Shown piece after piece: positions 21,702 through 30,525 of a stretch of DNA of 44,256 nt (positions are counted from its first letter, which is position 1; each line of letters starts with the position of its first letter). Below the pieces are notes generated by a model, which ran no database searches, was not told where the DNA came from, and saw only the letters and a program-made list of their open reading frames with translations. A program made the position numbers and the translations under genes. This stretch comes from an uncultured Bacteroidales bacterium (GTDB taxonomy: Bacteria > Bacteroidota > Bacteroidia > Bacteroidales > Muribaculaceae): NCBI GenBank assembly GCA_902779125.1, contig CACZAC010000022.1:1-44256 (forward strand), written 5' to 3'.

Positions 21702-23798
21702 TTAGCCATTGATGATTAGGCTGATGACTGCATTTACATCTGCTACTGTTATCTCTCCGTCGCCGTTGACGTCGGCGGCGGGAATGTTGTCGATGCTGCC
21801 CAGGATGATGCCGATAATCGTATTGGCATCGGCAACAGTCACCTCGTCATCACCATTGACGTCGCCCTTCACAGGTTGGGGAACGGGTGTGATGTCTTCA
21901 ATGGCCATCTTGCTCACGAGCAGCATGCCCATATCATAGTGCGATGTGCAGCACAAGGCGATGAAGCTGGGGAAACTCTCATCGTCAGCGCCATAACCGT
22001 CATCCTCGACCTTGAACGTGAAGCTGTAATCACGGAATTCGCCGGGATGCTTCACTGTGAATGCTTCGTTGCCCAGAGGCACAGCGTTAGCCAGGTCATA
22101 GCCGGTTAACGTGTAAAAACGGAAGCTTTCCTCGCGGTAGCCGGCGATATCGTCGTTGCTCACGGTAGCAGTGATGGTGTACTCGTGGCCCTCGGTAAAC
22201 TGAATGGGAGGAGAGACGATGAAGTCATAGGCATAGAACACCTCGTTTTTCTGATAGATGTAGAAACACTTGTCATAGCCCTGGCCGAACATATTCATGA
22301 AATCTTTGTACCACACAAAGGGGTAGCCGTCTCCGTTGCCGTCAATAATGGTCCAGTACTGGCCACTCTCTTCCCAACTGTTGAACGGGGCAACATAGGG
22401 GCACTCAACGGCAGGACCGTTGACCAAATCATTGGTCTGGGCGGTTTCGCCGATGCCGTCAGCACTACGGGCAACAATCTTGTAACTGTAGCGCGTCAGG
22501 TCGGCAAACAGGTTCTCATCACTGAACTGGGTGCCGGTGATGTCGTGGGCAATCTCTTGATTGTCATTCAAGCGCACGATGTCATAAACCAGTGACGCTT
22601 TGTCCAGATAACCTCCATGGGCACCACTCAGTGGCGCATTCCAGGTGAGGTCATTTACCATGAGGCTCATGGGATTCAGTTCGGCCTTGGCGTCGGTGAC
22701 GGCGGCAGGCACATCATGGCCAATCCAGGCCTCGGCAATCTCATCAAGACTGGCACCGGCATCGTTCACTGCAGTGACGGTAAAGGTGTACATGCCTGCT
22801 TCAGCAACATCAAAGGTGTGCGTCATTGCCTCGCCAGGCTGGCATTGTGTATAGGTCGTCTTTTCACCGGTTGTCGTATTCACGACCTCGATGCTCATGG
22901 TCTCTTCCAGTGGGTTGCCTTCGTAGTCGTTGACCGGGTTGACCCAGCTCAAGGTGCCGTGCAGTTCACCAGTAGCGTCGGCAGCAAGAATGACGTCGGT
23001 CACACGACCTGGCGCATTGCTGCTGGTGGCCTCATAGGGGATGCTCAGGGCGATGGTGTGGGTGCCGTTGCCGATGACACCTACCTCGGTCGCTTTGCCC
23101 GAGGTGGTGTCGATAGTGTACAGGACGCTCTTCTCGTCCTTGGTCCATGCGGCAAGATACAGCGTGCCCGTCTTGCGGTCAAACTCCATACTCTGGAAAT
23201 TCAACCATGATGCAAGAGTCAGGCCTGTCAACCCGATGCGGCTGCTCTGCCCCGTGCCCTTGTCCACTTTGAGCAAGTAACCGTTGTTGGCTAGCGCGTA
23301 CATCTGTCCGCGGGCATCAATGGCAATCGCCTTGCAGTAATAGTCAAGATTATGGGCGAACGTCATTTTACCATTCTCCAGGTTCACGGTGCCGATAGCC
23401 GACACGCCGTCGATATCCTCAGAGTTGGCAATGAAATACATGGTGTTTGTCGAGTAGTCGTAGGTCATGTCGCCGGGACAGGTGACGTCACCGAGTTTCT
23501 TGATGGTCTCACCGTCACCTCCCGCGGTGCTCATGCTGTAGAACCACATGTTGAAGTCGTCATCGATGCCCATCATGTAAAGCGTGCTGCCAACGAGGGC
23601 ACCCGAGCGGGGTTCCGCCTTGGAATAAGTGCCCATGCGGGTAACTGTCGATGGGTCATCGGTAGTGAAACTGACCATTGCTGGAGACGTTGCCGGCAAC
23701 ATGGTGTAGCCGTAGACCGTCTTTTGGCCTGAAGCGTTAAAAGCAATGCTCATGCACATGCATGTCACAGCAAGTACATGGAGATAAGATTTACTCAT
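21702..23798 (-). CDS. Secreted beta-propeller/FN3/adhesin-type protein with dockerin-like pair
   Basis: This is the only clearly real minus-strand gene here; the product has 698 residues. A signal peptide (about residues 1–24, ending NASGQ) precedes a propeller-like region at about 28–255 (LVGSTLYMMGIDDD, DYSTNTMYFIANSED, IDARGQMYALANNGYLLKVD, FDRKTGTLYLAAWTKDE). Two fibronectin type III-like domains follow (about 260–455; LSWVNPVNDYEGNPL and LTWNAPLSGAHGGYLDK). A 'choice-of-anchor J'/cleaved-adhesin-like domain lies at about 460–640 (YWTIIDGNGDGYPFVWY). Two calcium-loop repeats end the protein (GDVNGDDEVTVADANTII and ADVNGDGEITVADVNAVI). It is probably a surface adhesin or scaffold-bound binding protein; the ligand is unknown. 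It is divergent from the paralogue array that starts at 24084. Confidence 0.8.
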   Translation of the reverse strand: MSKSYLHVLAVTCMCMSIAFNASGQKTVYGYTMLPATSPAMVSFTTDDPSTVTRMGTYSKAEPRSGALVGSTLYMMGIDDDFNMWFYSMSTAGGDGETIKKLGDVTCPGDMTYDYSTNTMYFIANSEDIDGVSAIGTVNLENGKMTFAHNLDYYCKAIAIDARGQMYALANNGYLLKVDKGTGQSSRIGLTGLTLASWLNFQSMEFDRKTGTLYLAAWTKDEKSVLYTIDTTSGKATEVGVIGNGTHTIALSIPYEATSSNAPGRVTDVILAADATGELHGTLSWVNPVNDYEGNPLEETMSIEVVNTTTGEKTTYTQCQPGEAMTHTFDVAEAGMYTFTVTAVNDAGASLDEIAEAWIGHDVPAAVTDAKAELNPMSLMVNDLTWNAPLSGAHGGYLDKASLVYDIVRLNDNQEIAHDITGTQFSDENLFADLTRYSYKIVARSADGIGETAQTNDLVNGPAVECPYVAPFNSWEESGQYWTIIDGNGDGYPFVWYKDFMNMFGQGYDKCFYIYQKNEVFYAYDFIVSPPIQFTEGHEYTITATVSNDDIAGYREESFRFYTLTGYDLANAVPLGNEAFTVKHPGEFRDYSFTFKVEDDGYGADDESFPSFIALCCTSHYDMGMLLVSKMAIEDITPVPQPVKGDVNGDDEVTVADANTIIGIILGSIDNIPAADVNGDGEITVADVNAVISLIING

Positions 23799-24083
23799 AA
23801 TTTAAGTTATTTCAATTATATATGTTAATGTTGATATGTTCTACCTCACAAAAGGCGTGCAAAGTTCGTACATTTTCCCTAAAGGTGCAAACCTTTTATT
23901 GTCTTTGGCTATATTTTGTATGATAAAAACTATCAATTCGGTGATAAAGTGCCTTTTAGCGCATTTTTTGAATGAATAATTTTGCAGTCAATGAAAATCA
24001 CTGTAATTTTGGCGCCGAATAATTAGCCTTTAATATTCAAGAGAATTTTTTATTTTTTTCTATTCTAAAAACTATAAACATTT
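23799..24083. promoter_or_regulatory. Divergent intergenic region with putative promoters both ways
   Basis: On the plus strand TAATTTTG (23977–23984, followed by CA) fits the -7 element for the 24084 gene, but no TTTG stands at the right distance. On the minus strand the complement of CAAAGTTC at 23860–23867 reads GAACTTTG, a weak -7 match. No gene or RNA is visible in the rest, which is AT-rich. Confidence 0.45.
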
Positions 24084-25670
24084 ATGAAAAAAAGCTTTAA
24101 ACTTTTTGCTGCAGCGCTGATGGCGCTTGCTATGTTTGTGCCCGCACAGGCCAACGAGACTTTGACCGTTTGTGAAGGTACCAACTCGTCAATGTATGTA
24201 CCCTTCAGGAACATCGATTTCCAAGACCAGGGTATGCACACTCAGTTTATCTATCCTGCCGAGATGGTTGAAGCCATGAACGGCCAGCAGATTAACTCTG
24301 TTACCTTCTTCTTGAATGGTGATGGCTTGTATGCTAAGGATGGTCAGCTCGTTATTAAGATGGGCGAGACCGATAATCCTCGTTACTCAACTGCTCGCGA
24401 TTTCCGTGAGGGCCTCACCGAGGTGGCTTCGATTTCTTTGACCGAAGGCGTTACCGAATTGACCATTGAATTCACTGCTCCCTATACCTATAATGGTGGC
24501 AACCTCGTTATCGACTGCTATGCAGCCGAGGGTGGTGATACCAACTACTACGGTTGGAACAGCTGGCGTGGACTGAACCAGAGCAGCTACTGCGCTATCG
24601 GCTCTGATGCTTCGATGGCTACCTTCCTGCCCATGGCAACCTTTGATTATGGTGTTCCCGCTGAGTGGGCTGCTAAGGTGACTCCCACCGAGGTAACCTT
24701 CAAGACCATCCGCGCCGAGCGTCAGGATGTGCAGACCATCGTGCTCAGGAACAACGGCCTCAACGCCTTCACTCCCGTGTTTGGTGCTCTGGAGGCTCCT
24801 TTCAGCATCGACGTCGAGGCTGTTGAACTGGCAAGTGCCCAGGAAATGGAGATTCCCGTCGTGTTTGCTCCCATGGCCGAGGGTGAGTACAACGCAACCC
24901 TGACCATTGACTGTGGTGAGGCTGGTGAGCTGGAGGTAATTCTCATGGGTACCGCTCTTGAAGCTGCTAACGAAATCACTGTTTGTGACAACACTGCTCT
25001 CAACAGTTATATCCCTGTTTATGGCTTGTACTATGACAGCAACAAGACCAATGCCCAGATGATTTATCCTGCCGAGATGCTGAAAGACCTCGTAGGTAAG
25101 GAAATCACCTCTGTTGCTTTCTATTCCAGCAAGCCCGTTGCTATCGAGAATGGTATGCTCCAGCTCTCATTCAAGATGACCGACCAGACTGAATTTGCCG
25201 AGGCCGAGGAAATCACCGATTTGACCGTTGTGGCTACCCTGGTTCCCGATCCCGCATCCGATATGCTCGTCTTCAACCTTGAGACTCCGTTCATGTACAC
25301 CGGTGGCAACCTCGCTATCGAGGACCGTGTAATCACTGCCGGCACATGGAAGGGCACCTCCTTCTATGGTGAGAGCCAGAGCTACAATGCCAGCCTTTAC
25401 ACCTTTGACAACTGGGGTGTAGAAAGCCGTGTTCAGTCGTTCCTGCCCAAGGCTACTTTCCTCTACAAGGATGGTGGTGAACAGCCCCAGGTAATCAAGG
25501 GTGACGTGGATGGCAACGGTGAGGTAAGTATCGCCGATGTTACCGCTCTGATTGACATCCTGGTCGGTGGAGGAGACGCTCCCGCTGCTGCTGACTGCAA
25601 CGACGACAACGAAGTAGGTATCGCCGACGTGACCGTTCTGATTGACTTCCTGCTCAGCGGTCAGTGGTAA
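24084..25670 (+). CDS. Array protein 1: module–anchor D–module–dockerin
   Basis: First of five tandem paralogues, 528 residues. The signal peptide is at about 1–24 (MKKSFKLFAAALMALAMF). Module copy 1 is at about 25–190 (LTVCEG, QFIYPAEMVEAMNG, YTYNGGNLVID, FLPMATFDY). A choice-of-anchor D/ASH-like immunoglobulin fold is at about 195–295 (KVTPTEVTFKTI, TLTIDCGEAGELEV). Module copy 2 is at about 300–465 (ITVCDN, QMIYPAEMLKDLVG, MYTGGNLAIE, FLPKATFLY). The dockerin-like pair is at about 473–528 (GDVDGNGEVSIADVTALIDI and ADCNDDNEVGIADVTVLIDF). No catalytic motif is visible. It is likely exported and tethered through its C-terminus. The signal peptide DNA is nearly shared with 28696 and 30526, indicating duplication within the locus. 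Confidence 0.8.
   Translation: MKKSFKLFAAALMALAMFVPAQANETLTVCEGTNSSMYVPFRNIDFQDQGMHTQFIYPAEMVEAMNGQQINSVTFFLNGDGLYAKDGQLVIKMGETDNPRYSTARDFREGLTEVASISLTEGVTELTIEFTAPYTYNGGNLVIDCYAAEGGDTNYYGWNSWRGLNQSSYCAIGSDASMATFLPMATFDYGVPAEWAAKVTPTEVTFKTIRAERQDVQTIVLRNNGLNAFTPVFGALEAPFSIDVEAVELASAQEMEIPVVFAPMAEGEYNATLTIDCGEAGELEVILMGTALEAANEITVCDNTALNSYIPVYGLYYDSNKTNAQMIYPAEMLKDLVGKEITSVAFYSSKPVAIENGMLQLSFKMTDQTEFAEAEEITDLTVVATLVPDPASDMLVFNLETPFMYTGGNLAIEDRVITAGTWKGTSFYGESQSYNASLYTFDNWGVESRVQSFLPKATFLYKDGGEQPQVIKGDVDGNGEVSIADVTALIDILVGGGDAPAAADCNDDNEVGIADVTVLIDFLLSGQW
25500..25670 (+). repeat. Dockerin-coding DNA repeat, copy 1
   Basis: The last 171 bases of array gene 1 closely match the last 171 bases of array gene 2 (27268–27438). 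They share long identical runs, for example GACCGTTCTGATTGACTTCC. Confidence 0.85.
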
Positions 25671-25715
25671 TTAACGCATTGAAGCTTCTTTCTGTAAAGG
25701 GGCTATGATAAATGG

Positions 25716-25748
25716 TCGGGCGACTCCTATTTTTCAGGAGCCGCCCGA
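25716..25748 (+). terminator. Hairpin after array gene 1
   Basis: TCGGGCG-CTCCT pairs with AGGAG-CGCCCGA (one A/C mismatch) around a 6-nt loop. The T-run is weak (TATTGTTGT), so termination efficiency is uncertain. Confidence 0.65.
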
Positions 25749-25773
25749 TATTGTTGTCAATTTACTGAAGATT

Positions 25774-25804
25774 ATTGCCTGAACAGTTTTTTGAATTACA
25801 TTTG
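25774..25804 (+). promoter_or_regulatory. Promoter for array gene 2
   Basis: ATTG at 25774–25777, a 19-base spacer and TACATTTG at 25797–25804. The start codon is 50 bases downstream. Confidence 0.6.
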
Positions 25805-25854
25805 TCGCTCATTTTTTATTCGATATAGCTTTTATTACATTCATTTAATTAATC

Positions 25855-27438
25855 ATGATCAACAGTATTAGATTCTTTTTAACCGCATTGCTTGCGTTGG
25901 TTTTAAGTTCATTGGCGGCTCATGCCGGTAATTTGACCGTGTTTGACGGTAGCCAGGTTTCGGTCTATGTGCCACTTCCCACAGCCGAGTATAACGAGCC
26001 GGGTACACGTGGACAAGTCATTTATCCTGCCGAGTACCTTACCTCGATGGTGGGACAGCCCATCAACGGTATCACCCTCTATATCAACGATGAGGGCTGC
26101 AAGATGAATGGTGGCGCCATGCGCGTGTCGATGGGTGAGGTGGCCGACACCACAGTGTTCACCAGTACTACCTATTTCACTGGACTGACTCAGGTCGCCC
26201 TTGTCGAAATGACAGCTGGTTTAGTGGAACTGGATATCGATTTTGACACCCCTTATATCTATAATGGTGGCAATCTGGTCATCGATTTCTATGTACAGGT
26301 GGCCGGTGAGTCGGGAGCTTACAATTTCACTTATTTCTATGGTTTGTATCAAACGGGCCACACGGCATTGTCAGGCGGTGAATATCGCGAATTCCTGCCC
26401 AAAACCACTTTTTACTATGGGGAACCGCTTGCTTACTCGGCTAAGGTCAGCCCCCGTTTCGTGACTTTCTCGACGATGCGTGCGGGTGAAAGAGAGGAAA
26501 GGACCGTTACACTCAAGAATAACGGCATGAATCCCTTTGAGCCGGTTGTCAGTGCCGGGAATCCGTTCAGCGCGTCTCTGCCCGCGGGGCTTGTGATGCA
26601 ACCTGGAACTTCTCAGGAAATCACCGTTGCATTCGAGCCCGTGGTGGCTGGCGATTTTGAGGGAGCGCTCACAATCGATTGTGGCGAGGCTGGTGTGCTC
26701 CAGGTGCCTCTGGCTGGTACTGCCCTCGAGAAGGGTCTGGAATTGACAGTGTGTGACGGCGATGCCTCCAATCAGTATGTTCCGTTTAATGGCATTTATG
26801 CCGATGATGTGAACACTATAGGTCAGATGATCTATCCTGCCGAGAAACTCATGCAGATGAAAGGCGGCAAAATTGTTGCCCTCTCATTCTACACCACTTC
26901 AGATATCAATATGAAGAATGTGGCGCTTGAACTCTCGATGCTCAATACCGACCAGGAAGGTTTTGGCCAGGCTGTGCCCATGACTGGATTGACAACCGTG
27001 GCAACTGCCGATGTCGTTAAGGGTGAAACGGTGATTACGTTCGAGTTTGATACCCCCTTTGAATACACTGGCGGCAACTTGGCTATTGAGGCCAAAGTGG
27101 CAACTGCCGGATGGACTGCAACCACGATATTCTGTGGAGAGGCAACCGACAATTATGCCAGCTTGTCGTGCTTCAAGAGCTGGAGCGGTGACAAGAAGGA
27201 ACGCTATCAGTTCCTGCCCAAGGCCACCTTTGTCTATCAGGAGAATGCTGGACCTGCTGTCATGCAAGGTGACGTGGATGGCAATGGTGAGGTAGGCATC
27301 GCCGACGTGACCGCTCTGATTGACGTGTTGCTCGGTGGTGAAGATGCTCCTGCTGCTGCCGACTGCAACAACGACAACGAGGTAGGCATCGCCGACGTGA
27401 CCGTTCTGATTGACTTCCTGCTCAGCGGCCAGTGGTAA
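25855..27438 (+). CDS. Array protein 2: module–anchor D–module–dockerin
   Basis: The 527-residue protein has the same architecture as its left neighbour. The signal peptide differs (MINSIRFFLTALLALVLSS, ending AHA). Module 1 has LTVFDG, QVIYPAEYLTSMVG, YIYNGGNLVID and FLPKTTFYY. The anchor D-like domain is at about 200–298 (KVSPRFVTFSTM, LTIDCGEAGVLQVPLAG). Module 2 has LTVCDG, QMIYPAEKLMQMKG, FEYTGGNLAIE and FLPKATFVY. The dockerin pair at the C-terminus is almost the same in DNA as that of array gene 1, while the modules are more diverged. This pattern suggests gene conversion or recombination at the tag. The function is unknown. Confidence 0.8.
   Translation: MINSIRFFLTALLALVLSSLAAHAGNLTVFDGSQVSVYVPLPTAEYNEPGTRGQVIYPAEYLTSMVGQPINGITLYINDEGCKMNGGAMRVSMGEVADTTVFTSTTYFTGLTQVALVEMTAGLVELDIDFDTPYIYNGGNLVIDFYVQVAGESGAYNFTYFYGLYQTGHTALSGGEYREFLPKTTFYYGEPLAYSAKVSPRFVTFSTMRAGEREERTVTLKNNGMNPFEPVVSAGNPFSASLPAGLVMQPGTSQEITVAFEPVVAGDFEGALTIDCGEAGVLQVPLAGTALEKGLELTVCDGDASNQYVPFNGIYADDVNTIGQMIYPAEKLMQMKGGKIVALSFYTTSDINMKNVALELSMLNTDQEGFGQAVPMTGLTTVATADVVKGETVITFEFDTPFEYTGGNLAIEAKVATAGWTATTIFCGEATDNYASLSCFKSWSGDKKERYQFLPKATFVYQENAGPAVMQGDVDGNGEVGIADVTALIDVLLGGEDAPAAADCNNDNEVGIADVTVLIDFLLSGQW
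27268..27438 (+). repeat. Dockerin-coding DNA repeat, copy 2
   Basis: Partner of 25500–25670, with the same length, same frame and same stop codon context (CAGTGGTAA). Confidence 0.85.
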
Positions 27439-27488
27439 ACAGAACTCTCGGCGGTAAAGTGTGACTGTTATCACACCGAACTAAACCA

Positions 27489-27524
27489 AATGACAGGTTC
27501 CTTCATCAGGAACCTGCCATTTTT
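27489..27524 (+). terminator. Terminator after array gene 2
   Basis: CAGGTTCCT (27494–27502) pairs with AGGAACCTG (27508–27516), extended by AATG/CATT around an A/C mismatch, and runs into TTTT. Confidence 0.85.
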
Positions 27525-27645
27525 AGTTAAGCAGAAATCGCCATTGAATTACCAAAAATTATTAAATTCTTACCGAAATCAGTGAAAAATAAGTGTATCT
27601 TTTGCATATTTTTGAAATTTAGCCTCATCGTATAATTTTTTTTAG

Positions 27646-27653
27646 TAAATTTG
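27646..27653 (+). promoter_or_regulatory. Possible -7 element for array gene 3
   Basis: TAAATTTG matches the -7 consensus 78 bases before the start codon. No -33 TTTG is seen at the expected distance, so this is a weak call. Confidence 0.4.
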
Positions 27654-27731
27654 GCGCATGAAATGAATTGACCCTCATTAATGCCGATATAACCGTTTTA
27701 TTATAAACTATAAACTTTATTTTAATCAATT

Positions 27732-28484
27732 ATGAAGAAGTTTTTTACTTTTGCTGCTGCAATGTTGATGCTTTCTGCATCTGCCGGCACGCTGAGTTTG
27801 TATGATGGTACTAGCTATTCTCCCATGGCTCCGTTCAATGGACCTAACTCATGGAAAGTTGATACCAAGACCCAGGTGCTTTATCCTGCTGCTGATCTGA
27901 CTGCAATGGTAGGTCAGGAGATTACTGCCATCACTTTCTATACCGAAAGTGAGGGCTTGACCTTGAATGGTGGTTTGATGAACATCGCTCTTGGTGAGAC
28001 TGATGCTACCGTGATGACCGACTACATTACCGAGGGTATGACTCAGGTGGGTACCTGCACTTTCACTAAGACTCCCAACCAGGTCGTTGAGTATACTATT
28101 ACCTTCACCACCCCCTATCTGTACAATGGTGGTAACCTCATTTTCGAGAGCCTTGTAGTTGAAGCAGCTGAAGATGAATATTGCTATTGGACTGGTGTCG
28201 AGACGAACTATAACAACTGTGTAGTTTACTCGTTTGGTACTGCTTTCCGTCAGTTCCTCCCCAAGACTACTTTCACCTATGGTGGTGAAACTCCCGAACC
28301 CGGCCTGCGTGGTGACGTGGATGGTGATGGCCAGACTGGTATTGCTGACGTAACCGCTCTGATTGACATCCTGGTTAGTGGCGCTGAGGCTCCTGCTGTA
28401 GCTGACTGCGATGAAGATGGCGAAGCTGGTATCGCCGATGTAACCGCTCTGGTTGACTTCCTGCTCTCCGGTGCTTGGAATTAA
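27732..28484 (+). CDS. Array protein 3: single module plus dockerin
   Basis: This 250-residue protein is the minimal member of the family and defines the unit. It has a signal peptide of about 18 residues (MKKFFTFAAAMLMLSASA). One module lies at about 19–185 (LSLYDG, QVLYPAADLTAMVG, YLYNGGNLIFE, FLPKTTFTY). A dockerin-like pair follows at about 195–250 (GDVDGDGQTGIADVTALIDI and ADCDEDGEAGIADVTALVDF). It lacks the anchor D domain and second module of its neighbours, so the module can stand alone between export signal and tag. The function is unknown. Confidence 0.8.
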   Translation: MKKFFTFAAAMLMLSASAGTLSLYDGTSYSPMAPFNGPNSWKVDTKTQVLYPAADLTAMVGQEITAITFYTESEGLTLNGGLMNIALGETDATVMTDYITEGMTQVGTCTFTKTPNQVVEYTITFTTPYLYNGGNLIFESLVVEAAEDEYCYWTGVETNYNNCVVYSFGTAFRQFLPKTTFTYGGETPEPGLRGDVDGDGQTGIADVTALIDILVSGAEAPAVADCDEDGEAGIADVTALVDFLLSGAWN

Positions 28485-28522
28485 GAAATTAAGGTCTCTT
28501 CAATTATGAGACGTTAAGCAAA

Positions 28523-28566
28523 CTCAGGTGGCTTCAGTTTCGGCGGAGTCACCTGATTCTTTTTTT
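28523..28566 (+). terminator. Terminator after array gene 3
   Basis: CAGGTG (28525–28530) pairs with CACCTG (28550–28555), with additional GGCTTC/GGAGT pairing inside. It is followed by seven T to 28566. Confidence 0.7.
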
Positions 28567-28578
28567 GTGGAGAATATG

Positions 28579-28610
28579 TTTGCTTATTTTATCTCTTCTC
28601 CCTACAGTTG
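28579..28610 (+). promoter_or_regulatory. Promoter for array gene 4
   Basis: TTTG at 28579–28582, a 20-base spacer and TACAGTTG at 28603–28610 (one mismatch to TAnnTTTG). The start codon is 85 bases downstream. Confidence 0.55.
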
Positions 28611-28611
28611 T

Positions 28612-28630
28612 GACATCAATTATTGATGTC
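28612..28630. promoter_or_regulatory. Dyad at the predicted transcription start of array gene 4
   Basis: GACATCAAT and ATTGATGTC form a perfect 9-bp inverted repeat around one base, directly after the -7 element. It could be an operator overlapping the start site or a 5' mRNA hairpin (8-bp stem, 3-nt loop). No similar dyad was seen at the other array promoters. Confidence 0.5.
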
Positions 28631-28695
28631 CATTTATCTGAAATAAAGAACGAATCAATCTGTTTTTATTAACTTAATCATTAACTTAAACATCT

Positions 28696-30303
28696 ATGAA
28701 AAAAAGTTTTAAACTCTTGTTCGCTGCACTGATGTCGATGGCCGCTTTCGTGCCCGCTCAGGCTGACAATCTGACCGTTTATGACGGCGCGGATTACAAC
28801 AACTATGTGCCTTTCTACGGTGGCTACTTTGACACCCAGAACATGGCTTCTCAGATGATCTACCGTGCTGGTGATCTCCAGGTTATGCAGGGCGCTCTGA
28901 TCAGTTCGTTGAAGTTCTACGTCTTTTATCCTGAGACCGGTAACCCCCTTAACGGTGGTAAACTGGGCGTTTCGATTGGTGTGACCGATTTGGATCAGTT
29001 CTCGGGATACAGTCCCAGTTTGATCACAGGCCTGACTCAGGTAGCCGAGATCACAATGAATCCTGGCGATACCGAAATCGTTGTCAATTTCGATACACCA
29101 TTTGCTTACACTGGCGGCAATCTCGTGATTGCAACCAACGTGAATGAATCTGCCGGTTATTACGAAGATTTCTATTTCTCTGGTAAGAACGTCGATTACT
29201 ATGCTTCGATGTATAGGCTGCCTGCCAGTGGTAGCTCTTATGCCCAGAGTTTTGGTCCCAAGACCACCTTTGAGTATACCTTGGCCGATGACTATGCTGC
29301 CGTAAGCACCAATGCTATTGATTTCGGCAAGCTCTATCCCGAGCAGGTGGCAACCCGTACTTTCACCGTCGCCAATTATGGTAAGAACGCCTTCACTCCC
29401 GTCTTCAGCACCCTCAATGCTCCCTTCAGCATTGCTCCTGCTGCAGCCGAGATCGCTGCTGGTGAGTCGGTAGAGTACACCGTGACCTTTGCTCCTACCG
29501 AGGAAAATGAGTATGCTCAGACCTTGACCATCGATTGTGGCAATGCCGGACAGTTCGAGATTGCTCTGAGTGGTATCTTGGCTCCTATCCCTGATGAGAT
29601 TCCCATTTGTGACGGTGACGCCACTGATCAGAATCTGCCCTTCTATGGCTACTACTATGATTGCAAGACCAAGGGCCAGATGATCTACACTGCCGATATG
29701 CTCTCTGCTGTCGCTGGCAAGAAGATTACTTCTGTTACCTTCTATCCCACCGAGGCCTTGACCCTCAAGGGTGGTAAGCTCCAGTTGGCGCTCAAGGCTG
29801 TCGATCAGGATGGTTTCAGCACCTACACTGCATTGACCGACTTCACCACGGTAGCTACTGTTGCTCCCGCCCAGGGCGACGAAGTTCTTGTCTTCACCTT
29901 GGATGAGCCTTATGAGTACACTGGTGGCAATCTCGCAATCGAGGTAACTGCCATTGAGAGTGGTAGCAACTATCCCAGGACTTATTTCTACGGCCAGGAG
30001 TTTGCTGACTATTATCCCAGCCTGTATCTCTATGGTACCTCGAGCTATTCTTCAAGCGACAAGTCTCACTTCTTGCCCAAGCTCGGTATCAAGTATGTGA
30101 AGGAAGACACTCCCGCTGATTATGACATGGGTGACGTGAACCATGATGGTAATGTGTCGATTCCCGACGTGACCGAACTCATCGATTACCTGATTAATGA
30201 CGCAACTGCAGCTCCCGCCGAGGCTAATGTGAATGGTGACGAGGTCGTTTCCATTGCCGACGTGACCGCTCTGATTGACTACCTGCTCAGTGGCGCATGG
30301 TAA
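28696..30303 (+). CDS. Array protein 4: module–anchor D–module–dockerin
   Basis: The 535-residue protein has a signal peptide (MKKSFKLLFAALMSMAAF, ending AQA) nearly the same as array protein 1. Module 1 is diverged in its YPAE motif (QMIYRAGDLQVMQG) but keeps FAYTGGNLVIA and FGPKTTFEY. The anchor D-like domain is at about 200–298 (TNAIDFGKLYPEQVATRTFT, LTIDCGNAGQFEIALSG). Module 2 has IPICDG, QMIYTADMLSAVAG, YEYTGGNLAIE and FLPKLGIKY. The C-terminal pair is GDVNHDGNVSIPDVTELIDY and ANVNGDEVVSIADVTALIDY. The function is unknown. It has its own promoter and a strong terminator. Confidence 0.8.
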   Translation: MKKSFKLLFAALMSMAAFVPAQADNLTVYDGADYNNYVPFYGGYFDTQNMASQMIYRAGDLQVMQGALISSLKFYVFYPETGNPLNGGKLGVSIGVTDLDQFSGYSPSLITGLTQVAEITMNPGDTEIVVNFDTPFAYTGGNLVIATNVNESAGYYEDFYFSGKNVDYYASMYRLPASGSSYAQSFGPKTTFEYTLADDYAAVSTNAIDFGKLYPEQVATRTFTVANYGKNAFTPVFSTLNAPFSIAPAAAEIAAGESVEYTVTFAPTEENEYAQTLTIDCGNAGQFEIALSGILAPIPDEIPICDGDATDQNLPFYGYYYDCKTKGQMIYTADMLSAVAGKKITSVTFYPTEALTLKGGKLQLALKAVDQDGFSTYTALTDFTTVATVAPAQGDEVLVFTLDEPYEYTGGNLAIEVTAIESGSNYPRTYFYGQEFADYYPSLYLYGTSSYSSSDKSHFLPKLGIKYVKEDTPADYDMGDVNHDGNVSIPDVTELIDYLINDATAAPAEANVNGDEVVSIADVTALIDYLLSGAW

Positions 30304-30341
30304 TCAAGAAACTATAGCCTCAACAGTTACGAGGCGTTAAA

Positions 30342-30389
30342 CTGACTCCGGTGGCTTCTATTTCAAGGAAGCCCCGGAGTCAGATTTTT
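30342..30389 (+). terminator. Strong terminator after array gene 4
   Basis: CTGACTCCGG-GGCTTC (30342–30358) pairs with GAAGCC-CCGGAGTCAG (30368–30383) with one mismatch, then ATTTTT. Confidence 0.9.
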
Positions 30390-30401
30390 AGTAGTGAATA
30401 T

Positions 30402-30432
30402 ATTGCATATATTGTTTTTTGCTTTATCTTTG
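30402..30432 (+). promoter_or_regulatory. Promoter for array gene 5
   Basis: ATTG at 30402–30405, a 19-base spacer and TATCTTTG at 30425–30432 followed by CA. The position makes the ATG at 30526 the true start and rules out an upstream in-frame start at 30394. Confidence 0.7.
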
Positions 30433-30525
30433 CACCATAGTATAGTGATTGATGTTGACTTTTGCTATAGACCATATTTGTTTTATTCATATAGTATTAA
30501 CCACTTAAATTTATTAAAAACTCTT

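Noticed and set aside
30394-30525. ATG at 30394 as start of array gene 5
   Set aside because: It lies upstream of the predicted promoter's -7 element and would bury the signal peptide.
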